Below, piece by piece: positions 1 through 9,517 of a DNA stretch of 64,000 nucleotides. Numbering within the stretch: the stretch's first letter is position 1; every line of letters starts with the position of its first letter. A program made the translations under genes and the position numbers. Location: positions 1 through 64,000 of the forward strand of contig JBHGBM010000015.1 in assembly GCA_041946965.1 (NCBI GenBank), read 5' to 3'. Source of the stretch: JBHGBM01 sp041946965 (lineage in GTDB: Bacteria; Acidobacteriota; Terriglobia; Bryobacterales; Bryobacteraceae). A model generated the notes under the pieces. It did no database searches and was not told the origin of the DNA. It saw only the letters and a program-made list of their open reading frames with translations.

Positions 1-6
1 GTCTAC

Positions 7-1731
7 ATGTACGTAGCCACCGTCCCCAATCGCAACTCCCCACCCGCCATCCTCCTCCGCGAAAGCTTCCGCGAACATGGCAAGGTCCACAACCGCACCA
101 TCGCCAATCTCTCCCACTGGCCCCCCGTCAAGATCGAAGCCTTGCGCCAACTCCTCAAGGGAAACTACCAAGGCCTCCCCGATCTACCCTCCGCTTTCGA
201 GATCACCCGCTCGCTCCCCCACGGTCACGTCGCCGCCGTCCTCGCTGCCATGCGTCACCTGCAACTCGGTACCGTGCTTCATCCCGATGCCAGCCGCGAG
301 CGCGACCAAGTCCTGGCCTTGATTGCTTCCCGCATCCTGGAGCCCTCTTCCAAACTCGCCACCAGTCGCTGCCTGCGTCCTGAAACCTGCCATCACACGC
401 TCGGCACGGAGCTGCACTTGGGAGCCCTCAATGAAGATGATCTCTACGCGGCCATGGACTGGCTGGTCGCCCGTCAAGCCCCCATTGAAGCGGTGCTGGC
501 GCGACGCCACCTGCGGCAGGGCACCCTGGTGCTGTACGATCTGACCTCGACTTACTTTGAAGGCCATCACTGTCCCCTGGCCAAGTACGGCTACTCGCGC
601 GATGAACGGCGCAGCAACCCGCAGATCGTGTTCGGTATCTTGTCCTCCGCCGAGGGCTGTCCGGTAGCGGTGGAGGTGTTCGAAGGCAACACGGGCGATC
701 CCAAGACGGTCGCGGCGCAGGTAGCCAAGCTGCGCGAGCGCTTTCATTTAGAGCGTATCATCCTGGTAGGCGATCGCGGCATGCTGACCGAAAAGCGCAT
801 CGAGCAGGACCTCAAGCCACACGACGGGCTGGAATGGGTCACGGCCTTGCGTGCGCCGCAGATTCAGAAGCTGGTCAGTCAAGGGGCAGTACAGTTATCG
901 TTCTTCGATGAACACGACTTGGCGGAGGTGAGCCAGCATCCCGATTATCCTGGGGAACGGCTCATCTTCTGCCGCAATCCCCTGTTGGCGGCCGAGCGGC
1001 AGCGCAAGCGCGGCGAGTTGCTGGCGGCCGCGGAAAAGAAGCTCAAAGAGATCGAGGCGGCCACCACCCGAAAGCGCCAGCCGCTGCGCAGCGCCGAGAA
1101 GATCAGCTATCTGGTGGGGAAGGCGCTGGCTCCTTCCAAGGTCGAAAAGTACTTCCGTTGGGAGATCACGCCGGCAGGTTTGCGGTGGCAACGTGACGCC
1201 GGACGGATCGAGCGCGATGCCGCCCTGGATGGCATCTATGTGCTGCGCACCTCGGTGGCGGAGCAGTTTCTCGATACCCAGCAGACGGTCCTCGCCTACA
1301 AGCGTCTGGCCGCTGTTGAGCGCGCCTTTCGGAGCCTCAAGAGCGTGGATTTGAACGTACGGCCGATCTATCATCGTGCGCCGGACCGAGTCCGGGCGCA
1401 CATCTTCGTAGCCATGTTGGCCTATTACGTGGAATGGCACATGCGCCAGGCGCTGGCGCCGGTGCTGTTCGACGATGAGCAACGCGGGGACCGTCGGTCT
1501 TCTCCGGTAGCGCCAGCGATGCGCTCCCCCGAGGCGCGCGCCAAAGCACGAACCCAACGCACGGCCGATAACTGGCCCGTGCAGAGCTTTCAAGATTGGC
1601 TGAAAGACCTGGCCACCATCGTCAAGAACCGCATCGAACCTCGACTCCCATCGCTGCCCCCCTTTGAGATGACCACGCGCCCGACTGCGGCTCAGCAGTA
1701 TGCCCTGGATCTCCTGCGCGCCCGCTTATAG
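7..1731 (+). mobile_element. IS1634-like (IS4 superfamily) DDE transposase, intact
   Basis: A 574-residue transposase that would cut and paste its own insertion sequence. The likely catalytic triad is visible: D178 in YDLTSTYFEG, D256 in VGDRGML, and E438 in VERAFRSLK, followed by a region rich in His and aromatic residues (HIFVAMLAYYVEWHM) typical of the IS4/IS1634 C-terminal catalytic domain. A charged stretch around residues 335-365 (KRGELLAAAEKKLKEIE) may be a coiled coil in the long insertion between the second D and the E. The frame is uninterrupted, so the element may be active. The first ATG lies seven bases from the window edge, so the left end and left inverted repeat are outside the window, and I could not define the right inverted repeat with confidence. 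The element borders the copper gene group to its right. Family assignment is from motif pattern and length; subfamily is uncertain. Confidence 0.88.
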
Positions 1732-1830
1732 CCGCTGTAGTCAGTAAAACTGCCCCCTTGCATGCCCAACACCCGTAAAATCAACAACTCGCCTCAAGTT
1801 GGGGGGTGGAACTTCGGATTCCAAGCCGCG

Positions 1831-1846
1831 ACCGCCAGGGAGCGGT
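1831..1846. repeat. Small GC-rich hairpin, possibly REP-like
   Basis: ACCGC and GCGGT form a five-base stem around the loop CAGGGA, just downstream of the stop of the small secreted protein at 1857-2168. It sits in a short intergenic patch between that gene and the transposase. It could be a transcription terminator stem without an obvious T-run, or a dispersed palindromic repeat. I saw no second copy in this window. Confidence 0.25.
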
Positions 1847-1856
1847 GGCGCCGCCC

Positions 1857-2168
1857 TCAAGACTTCCTGGCCATCTTCAGGGAATCCACGGTCAAGGTAT
1901 CGCCGTTGACTTGTCCGTTCACGACCACCTTGTGGCCCACATGCGCCTTGACCTTTTCCTGGTTGGCGACTTTGTAGTACTTGCCGTCGGCGGAGTTGAC
2001 GAAACCCGCCGGCACCCCGCTCTTTACGCACGTCCGGGCGCAGGTGAGCGCTTTCTCATCCGTGTGCTTGCATTTTTCACAAGTGATGATGCCGGTCATT
2101 TCCCCGGCATGCGCCGCGACGGCAAACAGGCAGAACATCAGCAGCAAAGCAAGGGCAGCGTTCTTCAT
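1857..2168 (-). CDS. Small secreted protein with Cys-rich N-terminal half, DUF5818-like
   Basis: A 103-residue protein starting at MKNAALALLLMF, with a clear signal peptide ending near AAHAG. The start is decided by a strong ribosome site (AAGGAGG, spacing 5-6) directly upstream; the longer frame to 2216 has no such site. The mature part holds a Cys cluster (TCEKCKH, then TCARTCVKSG) and a C-terminal beta-rich segment (VGHKVVVNGQVNGDTLTVDSLK) that resembles the small OB-like secreted proteins common in acidobacteria. Function is not known. The Cys/His cluster and its place at the end of the copper group make metal binding a reasonable guess, but that is inference. Confidence 0.72.
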   Translation of the reverse strand: MKNAALALLLMFCLFAVAAHAGEMTGIITCEKCKHTDEKALTCARTCVKSGVPAGFVNSADGKYYKVANQEKVKAHVGHKVVVNGQVNGDTLTVDSLKMARKS

Positions 2169-2244
2169 TGTTCCTCCTTGAATTTCAGGATCCCGTTTTC
2201 GGCCCCCCGTGGCCATGATTGATTGTACATCCCAACTCCGCGGA

Positions 2245-3549
2245 CTACTGAAAGCCGGCGATCACAAGGTTGGCCGGCTTACCATCCACGGTCGCTAGAA
2301 CGGGCACTTCCCCCTGTCCGGCGAGTCCCAGGGGAACTCGGACGTTCACTCGATCGATCCCAGGCAGGGATTCGTCGGCACCCGCGTACAGCACTTCGCC
2401 GCTAGTGCCACCCAGGGTGACCACAACCGCCGAAAGAGCGCTTCGGCCGCGAATGCCCGTACCCAACAGAACCAATTCCATACCCGACGCTCCACCCAGA
2501 TCCAACGGCGCGGCTACGCAACTGCCGGGGTCGGGGCCGCATTGAGAGAGGGCCTGAGCGGTCTGGTTGCCATCGAGCCAGGTCTTCACGGCCCATCCGG
2601 CCGCTACTCCCTGGCCATTTCCGTTTGCCGAGAACAGGCCGGGCGCGACCGCAGCGATGGTCACTGCACCGCTGGCTACCTGCGCGCCACCGTTCATGAC
2701 GCTAACGGTGGCGGGGCCCAGAGCGACATTGTCCGGTATCAGATAGGTGATCGAGCCGGGCGCGACGAACATGAGAGCGGCGGAGCGGCGCTGGCCGGCG
2801 CTGTCCTGGACGACAATCTCGGCGCCGCCGAGCGAAACAGGAAACGGCGGGTCGCCGGCGGTGGCGACAGCCGGCGCCAGGTTGCTTCCCAAAGCAGTGG
2901 CCATGGAACCGGGAGCCAGCGGCTGGCCGGGCATGTAGCTCGCGGCGGAAACCGATCTGAGGGCGGGAGGCGCCACCATAGTGACGGCGACATTGTCCAC
3001 GAGAAAATTCGGCGCTCCGCGCGGTTGAGGCGGGAAACTGATCTTCACGAGGTTAAATGGCCGGCCTCCGGAGTCGAAAGACAGGGTTCCCATCGGCATG
3101 GTGTCGCCCGCGTAGGTTCCATGCGCCGTAGAGGAGCCCACGGGCGGGTTGGCCGCGGAGTCGAGGAAGGCGGTGAGTTGCAAGGTGGTGGGTACCTCGA
3201 CCTGCTGGAAATCCGCGGTGGCGAAGTTCAAGGAGATTGCGGAGAGCGGCCGGCTGAACTGTATATCCATTTGATAGGAGCTGAGGCCGTCTGGAGATAG
3301 GAAATTGCCACTGAACCGGGATAGCTTCCAGCCGGTGGACGAAGCAGTCTGGACGGAAAAGTTGCCTGCCGAAGCCGAACTGAAAAGCGCGGTCACGCCG
3401 CCCGCGGTCTGCTGCAACGGCAGAATCTGGCCGGTGGACAACGGCGGCGCGCCAGAATCGAAGTCGAAGACGACCGGCTGGGCGTTGAGGCAACCCTCCG
3501 AAATGCAACCGAGTGCTGCAATCAACAGGGCGAAACTACGCATCTTCAT
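2245..3549 (-). CDS. Secreted protein with Solibacter-type C-terminal domain (TIGR03437-like)
   Basis: A 434-residue secreted protein. The N-terminus (MKMRSFALLIAALGC) is a signal peptide with a possible lipobox-like Cys at the end of the hydrophobic run. Residues about 25-190 form a beta-rich domain that may be a lectin or jelly-roll fold. The last 210 or so residues match the pattern of the domain called Solibacter uncharacterized C-terminal: SAASYMPGQPLAPGSMATALGS, then FVAPGSITYLIP, AVAPGLFSANGNGQG and the closing NVRVPLGLAGQGEVPVLATVDGKPAN. This domain is a strong taxonomic marker for Solibacter relatives; its role is unknown. The ATG at 3549 is preceded by GAGG; a second ATG two codons later is also possible. 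It lies 38 bases after the CusB-like adaptor and is probably co-transcribed with it. Confidence 0.8.
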   Translation of the reverse strand: MKMRSFALLIAALGCISEGCLNAQPVVFDFDSGAPPLSTGQILPLQQTAGGVTALFSSASAGNFSVQTASSTGWKLSRFSGNFLSPDGLSSYQMDIQFSRPLSAISLNFATADFQQVEVPTTLQLTAFLDSAANPPVGSSTAHGTYAGDTMPMGTLSFDSGGRPFNLVKISFPPQPRGAPNFLVDNVAVTMVAPPALRSVSAASYMPGQPLAPGSMATALGSNLAPAVATAGDPPFPVSLGGAEIVVQDSAGQRRSAALMFVAPGSITYLIPDNVALGPATVSVMNGGAQVASGAVTIAAVAPGLFSANGNGQGVAAGWAVKTWLDGNQTAQALSQCGPDPGSCVAAPLDLGGASGMELVLLGTGIRGRSALSAVVVTLGGTSGEVLYAGADESLPGIDRVNVRVPLGLAGQGEVPVLATVDGKPANLVIAGFQ

Positions 3550-3587
3550 GTCTCGTGACCTCGTTGAATCTGGAACCCGGAGGAGGA

Positions 3588-5075
3588 TCATGTTTCCGGA
3601 GGGTTCGCGTGAACACCTGTTCCTCGCGCCGCGTGCACGTCGTACGCAGGCTGTTTCTTGGGGATGTACTTATCCGGGTTCGCCAGGAAAGCCTTCCGGC
3701 AGTGATCGGAACAGAAGTAATAGGTCTTGCCCCGGTGCTGAGCTTTAATGGCGTTGGCGTCTTTCGCGTCCACATCCATGCCGCAAACGAGGTCCTTCTC
3801 GGTGGCCGCTGCCTCTGGAACCGCCGAAGACGCCGCGGCCGCGAGCTTGAAGCGGCTTTCGGAATCGAGCAGGAACGCAGCAGAAACCACCACGCGCTCA
3901 CCCGGCGTGAGGCCGCGGACAATTTGCACGCGGTCGCCAAGCCGCCAGCCGCTCTCCACCATCCGCGGTTCGAACCAGCCCTCGCCGCGGTCGACGTAGA
4001 CGGTACTGCGCAGGCCCAAGTCAATGAGGGCATCAGCGGAGACGGTCACGCTCTGAGGCATGGCAACGTCGATTTCGACATCCACAAAGGCGTCAGGGCG
4101 AAGGACGTAAGCGGGGTTATCGAGCTCGAATCGAGTCTTCAGAATGCGCGACTGCGGGTCGAGTTGCGGCAGGGTCTCGGTCATGCGAGCGTGGAATTCA
4201 CGGCCCTGGTAGCGGACCTTCGCCATCGTACCGGGCCTGACGAACTCGCGGTCCTTCTCGAAAATGTCGGCGAGCACCCAGACGTGTCCGATATCCGCGA
4301 TACGGTACATCTCAGCACCCTTATCGAACCGCTGCTGAGGGGAAATGTTCCTGGAGATCACAATCCCGTCGGCCGGGGAATATACGCGGATCCGGTCCGG
4401 GGCGACGCGAGTCCTCCGGATCTCGTCGATCTGGAATTCGGTCATGCCCAGGGTGCGCAATGAGTCGAGCGCCACTTGCAAGCTGAGAACCGTGGTGCCG
4501 CGCTGATAGCCGATGGTTGCGTCTCCGCTTTGCGCCTGGGCGTTTGTTTGAAGGGCGAATACGAACGTCTGCGTGGCGGCCACCAGATTCGGCGTGTAGT
4601 AGGAGGCCAGGACCTGGTTCTTCTTTACAAACACACCGGCCGGGTTGTCGCCCAGTTCGCGGATCCAACCGTCCGCTCCGGCGATGAGGCGGTACTGGCG
4701 GCCTTCATCGACGGCAACCCGCCCCGGCACCCGCAACACATGCGAATCGGGGGCCATGCGGACCTCTTCGGTTCTTAGACCGAGGAGTTGCTGTCCGGCG
4801 GCAGTGACCCGCACTGCCCCGGGTATGCCGGCAGCCACAGCCTCATCGGCAGTGCCTCCGCCATCAACCACCAGTCGCATGCCGCAGGACGGGCAGTCGC
4901 CGGGGCGGCCCGATTTGTACCCTGGGTGCATGGGACAGGTGTAATGGCGGGCCGGACTGAGGGAATTGGAGGTGGAAGACGCGACAGGAACCGGGCGCTG
5001 GTTAGTGAGATAGCCAGCGAGAAACAGTCCCGCCGCCAGGAATAGGCCATTTATGATCTTTGCGGGTGTCTGCAT
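3588..5075 (-). CDS. CusB-like efflux adaptor with N-terminal heavy-metal-binding domain and C-terminal YHS domain
   Basis: A 495-residue periplasmic adaptor (membrane fusion protein) of the heavy-metal RND type. An N-terminal membrane anchor (residues 8-25) is followed by a small Cys-rich metal-binding domain (HYTCPMHPGYKSG and CPSCGMRLV, about 44-70), then the barrel-sandwich and beta-barrel regions (AGADGWIRELGDNPAGVFVK, RVYSPADGIVISRNISPQQ). The C-terminus carries a YHS domain (LVCGMDVDA, then YYFCSDHCRKAF, about 428-475), another metal-binding module. Such adaptors hand Cu or Ag to a CusA pump, but no RND pump or outer-membrane factor lies in this window. It follows the multicopper oxidase by 60 bases on the same strand, supporting a copper-handling role. 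An AGGAAAG ribosome site precedes the ATG. Confidence 0.87.
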   Translation of the reverse strand: MQTPAKIINGLFLAAGLFLAGYLTNQRPVPVASSTSNSLSPARHYTCPMHPGYKSGRPGDCPSCGMRLVVDGGGTADEAVAAGIPGAVRVTAAGQQLLGLRTEEVRMAPDSHVLRVPGRVAVDEGRQYRLIAGADGWIRELGDNPAGVFVKKNQVLASYYTPNLVAATQTFVFALQTNAQAQSGDATIGYQRGTTVLSLQVALDSLRTLGMTEFQIDEIRRTRVAPDRIRVYSPADGIVISRNISPQQRFDKGAEMYRIADIGHVWVLADIFEKDREFVRPGTMAKVRYQGREFHARMTETLPQLDPQSRILKTRFELDNPAYVLRPDAFVDVEIDVAMPQSVTVSADALIDLGLRSTVYVDRGEGWFEPRMVESGWRLGDRVQIVRGLTPGERVVVSAAFLLDSESRFKLAAAASSAVPEAAATEKDLVCGMDVDAKDANAIKAQHRGKTYYFCSDHCRKAFLANPDKYIPKKQPAYDVHAARGTGVHANPPET

Positions 5076-5134
5076 AGTCTTTCCTAAATAGGGGGAGAGA
5101 TGGCTCCCTCCCCCGGAAGACTGCTCGTAAGCAG

Positions 5135-8100
5135 TTAAGGAGCAACGACCCCGGCAGTTGTGACTGCGGCGGAGTCAGCCGATGTGTTCGGGTAACCGGC
5201 AGCCGGAGCGGCGTACGTTTGAGTGTAGCCGACGCGGTTGTTTGAGGTCACCCTGTAGTAGTAAGTCGTTTTCGAGTTAGCAGTGGTGTCGAGGAACGTG
5301 GCGGTAGCCTGCGTTCTGGTAGCGTCGAGAGTGGCGCCCACCGTGGCCACGTTAGTCCATGGTCCACTCAATGCCGTGGCCCTCTGGATCGTAAAGCCGG
5401 ACGGCACGGCGGTGCTGGGTGTGGCGGCCGCGGACAAGGCCAGCGAGATCGTGCCTTTCTTGACGCCGGGTGCCGCCGCCGCGGTAGGCACGGTCGGTGA
5501 CACTGCCAGGATCATGGCGCGCATCATATCGTTCTCTTCATGGCCCAGGATGTGGCAGTGCCAGACGTACTCCCAGCCGAAGTTGATGAAGTTATTCGTC
5601 ACGGCGGCCGGGTTATTCTGCGGGTCGACGTTCGTGAACTCGATTGTGGACTGGTAGCCCACCGGTCTGGTCACGTTCATCGGCCGAGAGCTGCTGGGTA
5701 CGGCGAACGGTAGAGTCTGTTTGAACGGCCGCAGCGCGACGATGATATCCTCCAGAGGATTCATTCGCACCGTGTCCTTCAAACCCAACTCGTACGGGTC
5801 AGGCGGTTTGATGGCTCCATCCCATCCCACCCGGTTAATCACCTGAACGGTGAAAAGGTGGAAGTGCATGAAGTGCGTGTCCACGCCGTTGTGCGTAATT
5901 TTCCAGAGCTGCGTCTCACCGTCCTTAAAGAGTTCCGTGGGCGGATCGGAGTAGCCGTATGGAATGGTGGTCTGGGTCAGGAAGTTAGTGAACGGCAATT
6001 CAACACCCAGAGTGGCGTTCATCCTTCCGTAGTCCAGAGTAAAGAGTTCCTGGATGGTCTTGGGCAGCAGAGGCACCGTTGGCGGGAGGGCTAGCGCTGT
6101 AGCCGTCGATCCGGCAGTCTGTGGCGGCGTGAAGGTGACCGAAGGAGCAGAGGTGTAACCGCTGCCGCCGTTGGTAAGCGTGAGGCTGGCAACCACGGTG
6201 GGGGTCAAAGTTGCGCTGGCAGATGCGCCCGTGCCGCCGCCGCCGGCAAACGACACCGTGGGAGCGACGGTGTAGCCGCTGCCGCCAGTCGTGAGAGTGA
6301 CTGACGCGACCGCAGCGGGAGCCAGAACCGCGGCAGCGGCAGCGCCCGATCCGCCGCCGCCCGTGATGGTGATGGCCGGAGCCGTGACATAGCCGGTGCC
6401 GGGATTGGTGATCGTGATGCTGGCAACCTTCCTGTTATTCAGCACGGCGGTGCCAGTGGCGGTAGTCCCGGCGGGAGGCGGGGAGAACGCGACGGTGGGA
6501 ACAGTGGTATAGCCATTGCCTCCGTTGGTCACGGTCACACTGGCAACGGACCTGGTTGCCAGCGTTGCGGTAGCTGTAGCACCGGCCCCGCCGCCGCTCG
6601 AGAAGGTCACGGCAGGCGCGGAGGTGTAACCGCTGCCTCCGCTTGTGAGCGTTACGCTTCGCACGGAGGTGGGGGCCAGATTGGCCGTCGCGGTCGCCGT
6701 GATGCAACCTGTCCCGACACACGGCGCCGAGACAGCGACGGTGGGAGCGGCAGTATAACCGGCGCCTCCGCTGGTCAGGGTAAGCCCTCCGATCGGGCCG
6801 CCGATATAGGCGTTTACGGAATTGGCCTGAATCGGGATGTAGGTTTGCGGGCCATTACCGTGCCCGACGGGGTAGACCGGCTCGGGAACGATGACGGCGT
6901 CCTGCGTGGCAGAGAAAATGTTTGGAATCGCGGCAGTCAACGCCGGCAGATTCAAGGGTGTGCAGGTGCCCGTGCATAAGGAGTTCACCTTGATTTGCAT
7001 GATGGTCCGCATGTTGGGGCCGTAGCCTGCCATGGTAGTGGGCGCGCCACCCGTGGCGCTGAAGTCCGGGTTGTTCGTGTAGTAGTCGAGACGTGGGTCG
7101 CCAGCCGGGACCGGCGCGGGCGAGTCGTTATAGAGGATCAGGGTCTGACCCGCGAACTGGCTGAAGTCGACGATGACATCCGCCCGTTCCGCCGGTCCCA
7201 GCCAGAGTCCGTGGTTCAGGACGTTCAGCACCGTGATGCTTCGCTTGTTGTAGTCGTAGCTGACGGGAGTCGAGGGAATCACCGCCAGTTGCGGCAGCAC
7301 CCCGCCCTCGGCCCCAATCTGGATGATCGGCGGACCTGCGGTCGTGGGATCCGGCACGCCACCTTCCCTTGCATCCGTGGGCCAGCTCAGGGGCCCAAAG
7401 AAGGTAGAGTTATACTGCGGCCAGCAGCCTGCGGGGAGCCCGGTCTTGGTTGTCAGAGTGGTGGTTACCTGGCCGCCCCCGGCCATGGGTAACGCGGTGG
7501 AAGCGGGGCAATCGGGAAGTGTCCGCAGTGCGGCGGCCACGGCGGGCACCATCTTGACTTCGGTGTTCATGGAGGCAATCGCATAGGCCTGGGTACCGCC
7601 GGCCGGCGGCGCGGCGATGGCGACCGTTGGCGCGACGCAACCGGTGCCCGGATTAGTCACCGTGACGCCGATGACGACCCCATTGGCATCCACAGTCGCC
7701 GTTGCGGCGGCGCCTGTGCAACCGTTGATGATGACACCCGGAGGCAAAGCGGGCGGCGGGGCATAGCCGGAGCCTCCGGCAGTGACGGACACCGCGAGGG
7801 GGTCTGCCACGTACAGACCCAGGTTGAGCGCACGGTCGTTCGCGGCGTTTAACATATCGAAGCGATACGCCGTGGGATCCACAGCGAGCGTGGGATAGGC
7901 CGTGCCGTTGACCACCGGAGTGTCCATGAAGCCTTCAGGTGTGCCGGACGGACTGTTGCTGGGCGCCGGCCGCGTCGGATCGGGCACGCCGGGGCACAGG
8001 AGGGGCGGGAAGGCCCATCCGGCGGCCGGGGTCGCGATACTGTTGCAGGCATAGGGCGCCAGAGTCAGGGAACCCGGGCTTTGCGGAGGCCAGAACCACG

Positions 8101-9517
8101 GTCCCCAGTCCCATCTGCCGAAGCCGTTTGCCCCGCTGATGTCGGCCGGGTTCTGGTTCGGCGAGTAGATATGGGGGAACCACAAATCTCCCGTGCTGCC
8201 CCATTTCGTGATGTCCCAGGTGGGATCCTGCGCCGGGAGCTGGTTGTTGAGGTCAGGTACGAAGGTCTTGTCTTGAATGACTAAGGGGATACGGTGCGCA
8301 AGGTCGGCCGAGAGGATGCCGCCGGTCGTGGGATCGGTGACGATCGTCCCGGGAGCGCTGGCCGCTTTCAGCGTGCTCTCCTGGGCAGGGTCCACGAGCA
8401 GGTAGCCCGCGGCCTCGCCGGCGTAGACGTTCAGGCGAGTGATGCCGTAGGCATGGTCGTGGAAAAACATGAGGCGGCCGCTCTGCTGGTTGGTCCAGTA
8501 GAACGTGTGCATACCGTCCACAGCGCTGGGCGCCGGGTTCACGCATTGCAGGCCGACGCATCCAGGCGGAACCATGTCGGGCACGTTCTCGAAGCTGTAG
8601 CCCTTCGCAAAACCGAGCTTGGCGGGCTGACCGTCTCCACCTGCCGGCGTGACCCACTGGTGAGTAGTCCCATCACTGATCCAGGGAGTGTTTCCGCCGT
8701 GCAGATGCAGAGTGGCGCGCTTCTGAGAGGACTTCAAACTGGAAGTCGCATCGCTTACGAGGCCGGCTCCCATGTAAGTGGAGTCCATCGGGATATTGAG
8801 ATCGGTGGCGATCTGGTTCTTGAACAGGATTCGTACGGGCCTGTTTCGTGTCGCCAGGATCAGGGGACCCAGGTACTGGTGCGCTCCCCCGGCGTTCAGA
8901 TCCGTGTAACCACGAAGGTGGGTTGGCGGCAGGTCGCTGTGCATCTTCTGGGCATATTCACTCAGCCCGATCTGATAGTAGTCGCTACCTGGAAATAGCG
9001 CGGTGTTGGCGGTCGCGAGGGGAATGCACTGCCCAAGGCCGTTGGGGACTCCAGCCGCACATAAGCCCGGCAATGCATCGACGAACTTCCTTACGCCCGT
9101 GAGGGGCACGATCGCCCCGCTAACGGGATCGACTTGCGGCAGCGGGCTATTGGCGTAGTTCCCGACGCCGAAATAATCCGGCACCGCCCCAGGAGTCATC
9201 ACGGCGGCGGTGGCGGCGGCGCCGAGCACCGCCGTTGGAGCCAAGGGGCTCTTGGCGCCCGCAGTTGTCTTGACTCCCGCGAACCTTACTCTTACTCCTT
9301 TCTTCTGCGGCCCGGCATTCTGCCTTGCGGCTTCCCGCTTAGCTTGCTTCTGTAGCGCCGGTGGACAGTTCTTATAGGTTTTGCCGTTGACGGTGCAAGG
9401 ACCTCCGGCTTGGCCGTTGGCTTGCCCGTTTTGCGCGGCTGCCTGGTGCGAACCGAGGCAGACGGCCGTTACTATCAATCCCAGACGCACTAGCGTCCAG
9501 ACTCTCTCCGTCTTCAT
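5135..9517 (-). CDS. Very large secreted multicopper oxidase with internal G-S-G-Y-T repeats and a C-terminal FN3 domain
   Basis: A 1460-residue exported enzyme; ordinary multicopper oxidases have about 500-600 residues. A signal peptide (MKTERVWTLVRLGLIVTAVCLG) is followed by a long linker. All copper-ligand motifs are present: HLHG near residue 270, FFHDHAYG near 352, HFMHFH near 1217, and WHCHILGHEENDMM near 1320, giving type 1, 2 and 3 sites. The domain is split by two insertions made of GGSGY-containing repeats: a pair near 572-652 and a six-copy tandem array near 905-1139. The C-terminus (about 1350-1460) is a fibronectin type III domain. Likely substrates are Cu(I), Mn(II) or phenolics; the CusB-like neighbour favours copper oxidation and resistance. 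The repeats probably form a surface beta structure. Part of the start region is low-complexity (NGQANGQ). Confidence 0.9.
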   Translation of the reverse strand: MKTERVWTLVRLGLIVTAVCLGSHQAAAQNGQANGQAGGPCTVNGKTYKNCPPALQKQAKREAARQNAGPQKKGVRVRFAGVKTTAGAKSPLAPTAVLGAAATAAVMTPGAVPDYFGVGNYANSPLPQVDPVSGAIVPLTGVRKFVDALPGLCAAGVPNGLGQCIPLATANTALFPGSDYYQIGLSEYAQKMHSDLPPTHLRGYTDLNAGGAHQYLGPLILATRNRPVRILFKNQIATDLNIPMDSTYMGAGLVSDATSSLKSSQKRATLHLHGGNTPWISDGTTHQWVTPAGGDGQPAKLGFAKGYSFENVPDMVPPGCVGLQCVNPAPSAVDGMHTFYWTNQQSGRLMFFHDHAYGITRLNVYAGEAAGYLLVDPAQESTLKAASAPGTIVTDPTTGGILSADLAHRIPLVIQDKTFVPDLNNQLPAQDPTWDITKWGSTGDLWFPHIYSPNQNPADISGANGFGRWDWGPWFWPPQSPGSLTLAPYACNSIATPAAGWAFPPLLCPGVPDPTRPAPSNSPSGTPEGFMDTPVVNGTAYPTLAVDPTAYRFDMLNAANDRALNLGLYVADPLAVSVTAGGSGYAPPPALPPGVIINGCTGAAATATVDANGVVIGVTVTNPGTGCVAPTVAIAAPPAGGTQAYAIASMNTEVKMVPAVAAALRTLPDCPASTALPMAGGGQVTTTLTTKTGLPAGCWPQYNSTFFGPLSWPTDAREGGVPDPTTAGPPIIQIGAEGGVLPQLAVIPSTPVSYDYNKRSITVLNVLNHGLWLGPAERADVIVDFSQFAGQTLILYNDSPAPVPAGDPRLDYYTNNPDFSATGGAPTTMAGYGPNMRTIMQIKVNSLCTGTCTPLNLPALTAAIPNIFSATQDAVIVPEPVYPVGHGNGPQTYIPIQANSVNAYIGGPIGGLTLTSGGAGYTAAPTVAVSAPCVGTGCITATATANLAPTSVRSVTLTSGGSGYTSAPAVTFSSGGGAGATATATLATRSVASVTVTNGGNGYTTVPTVAFSPPPAGTTATGTAVLNNRKVASITITNPGTGYVTAPAITITGGGGSGAAAAAVLAPAAVASVTLTTGGSGYTVAPTVSFAGGGGTGASASATLTPTVVASLTLTNGGSGYTSAPSVTFTPPQTAGSTATALALPPTVPLLPKTIQELFTLDYGRMNATLGVELPFTNFLTQTTIPYGYSDPPTELFKDGETQLWKITHNGVDTHFMHFHLFTVQVINRVGWDGAIKPPDPYELGLKDTVRMNPLEDIIVALRPFKQTLPFAVPSSSRPMNVTRPVGYQSTIEFTNVDPQNNPAAVTNNFINFGWEYVWHCHILGHEENDMMRAMILAVSPTVPTAAAAPGVKKGTISLALSAAATPSTAVPSGFTIQRATALSGPWTNVATVGATLDATRTQATATFLDTTANSKTTYYYRVTSNNRVGYTQTYAAPAAGYPNTSADSAAVTTAGVVAP
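6100..6800 (-). repeat. In-frame tandem repeat array in the multicopper oxidase, about 39-43 codons per unit
   Basis: Six tandem units centred on the coded motif GGSGYTxxPxVxF, followed by a Gly/Ala-rich stretch and a short VASVTLT-like strand. The marker position recurs at 6157, 6274, 6391, 6511, 6628 and 6757, giving periods of 117, 117, 120, 117 and 129 bases. Two more copies stand apart at 7639 and 7765. Units differ in sequence, so the array is not a recent duplication throughout. It encodes a beta-strand-rich extension rather than anything catalytic. Confidence 0.9.

Noticed and set aside
6100..6800. Tandem repeats considered as a CRISPR array
   Set aside because: Period is about 120 bases, the units are in frame and encode a GGSGYT beta motif; there are no short identical repeats with unique spacers.
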